From NCBI RefSeq assembly GCF_020921035.1, contig NC_063150.1:30427826-30491825 (forward strand): a DNA stretch of 64,000 nucleotides, given 5' to 3'. This document shows, one piece after another, positions 62,961 through 64,000 of this stretch. Below the pieces are notes generated by a model. That model ran no database searches, was not told where the DNA came from, and saw only the letters and a program-made list of their open reading frames with translations. The stretch's first letter is position 1. The number at the start of each line of letters is the position of its first letter. The translations under genes and the position numbers were made by a program. This DNA comes from Rhodamnia argentea (lineage: Eukaryota > Streptophyta > Magnoliopsida > Myrtales > Myrtaceae).

Positions 62961-64000
62961 ATTTTGATAGGGATGACATTAACCTGCTCACTTTCAGTAT
63001 GATATGACGATCATCTCTTTGAATTGCATACCTAAATGGAATCAATGCATTATGGGAGGAGGTTTTAAGACTGGCGTGAAGCAATCAAGCATCAAATTTT
63101 CGTTGAATGTGCCCCTGTTTTGGGACTTCTTTTGTCTTATAAACCCTGGAGAATTTGGCTGAGTCCGGACCGCTTCGAATTTTGTGTTAGGGTTCTAGGA
63201 CTTTGAATAAGGGCCTAAAGTGCCTATGGCTGTTTCAAAGAAAGGCAAAATATTTTGGCTGGTCAAGTGCATTTTTGTCTAAAGAGAAATTTTAATCTAT
63301 ATTTTAGATTAATTAGATTAAAAATTAAACAAAACTAAAAATTTTTCAAAAACAAAAAAAGTGCAGGTGAGAGGGATGCCCGACCCTCACCAGGCGCCCG
63401 GCAACCCCACCGACCATTGCCGACGCCCCACTAGCGATGGGGGTGGCGGCCACGAGTGGAAGGGCAACCCCGTATTTTTTTGTGTGTTTTTATTTAATTT
63501 AATTTAAATTTTTAGCCCCTCCTTTTTTTTTTTCCTGTTTTGAGTTTGTCTTTTTTATGGAAAAATGTTGGAAAAAAGTAAAAAATTAAATGATGAAAAT
63601 GCCTTTGACCGGCTGGTGAGCTAGATCTTTTTTTGAGATTGACAAGGCCATCTCAGGCTCTTATTTTAAATAAGACCCATCTCAAACTCTTATTTGAGAA
63701 TTTTCCCCCCAAAATTTTGTGAGAAATACATTTATGTTGTCAACGGTCAAACAATTTGATTATTTCGCTTTAGTCTTAAATCTTTATCGGAACGTATAGT
63801 CAAGTCATAAACTTATGGTAGGAAGTGCAATTTCTAGATGTCACGTGCGCGCAGATTCTGGTATTGTTCGCTAAAAGAACTCAATTGTGCGTATTTTTTT
63901 GTTTTCAATTGAAAAAAACGAAAAGAAACTAAGTCAACCTAATTTTTCTCCCTGGAATTCAGTTAGTACCGAATAAACAAAGTCAACAACATCTAACTGT
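62961..64000. other. Repeat-rich right edge
   Basis: No gene recognised. A GC-rich block (63366-63472) of CCGACC/GGCGGC text, flanked by AT-rich sequence, resembles the cores of the other non-autonomous elements. The last 48 bases contain GGAATTCAGTTAGTACC, also present at 58079 in front of copy 2. Confidence 0.5.

Overview
This is a eukaryotic window from a flowering plant, almost certainly a eudicot. Genes are split by many short AT-rich introns, promoters carry plant TATA boxes (and a telo-box on a ribosomal-protein gene), and the protein families are plant-specific: FLK, WAVE-DAMPENED2-like, ANXUR, DUF1685 and TPR10. From memory, gene content and order match a block of Arabidopsis chromosome 3 (At3g04610 to At3g04710). 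The repeat style would suit a woody rosid such as a Myrtaceae, but that is a guess.

Layout, left to right. 1-5.9 kb: FLK, a three-KH-domain RNA-binding flowering regulator, minus strand, six coding exons plus a leader exon; its 3' UTR runs off the left edge. 6-9.4 kb: repeats. 9.5-10.85 kb: an Alba-domain gene, minus strand, five exons. 10.9-23.8 kb: gene-poor, with repeat remnants and one 182-bp tandem duplication. 23.8-28.1 kb: a WVD2-like/TPX2 microtubule-binding protein, plus strand. 29.6-33.3 kb: a plastid-targeted FAD-dependent oxidoreductase, plus strand, eight exons. 35.1-35.9 kb: histone H1, minus strand. 36-42.1 kb: repeats, including an old LTR-element remnant next to a degenerate minisatellite. 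42.2-43.9 kb: cytosolic ribosomal protein S15, plus strand. 45-47.6 kb: an intronless ANXUR-type CrRLK1L receptor kinase, minus strand. 49.3-50.3 kb: a DUF1685 protein, plus strand. 51.5-62.3 kb: two tandem, intact, diverged copies of an ankyrin-TPR protein (TPR10 type), plus strand. The last 1.7 kb is repeat-rich, and a short match at the right edge hints that a third copy may begin just outside.

The genes do not form one pathway; they are ordinary nuclear genes held together by conserved ancestral order. All exon joins given here were checked by hand for reading phase, and each assembled coding sequence has a length divisible by three. The points most worth a second look are the tandem TPR10 pair (exon loss and linker change in the second copy, GC-AG introns kept in both, an acceptor that also reads as a perfect donor in the first copy), a GC-AG intron in the TPX2-domain gene, and the unresolved right edge. 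I found no tRNA, rRNA, CRISPR or clearly novel system.
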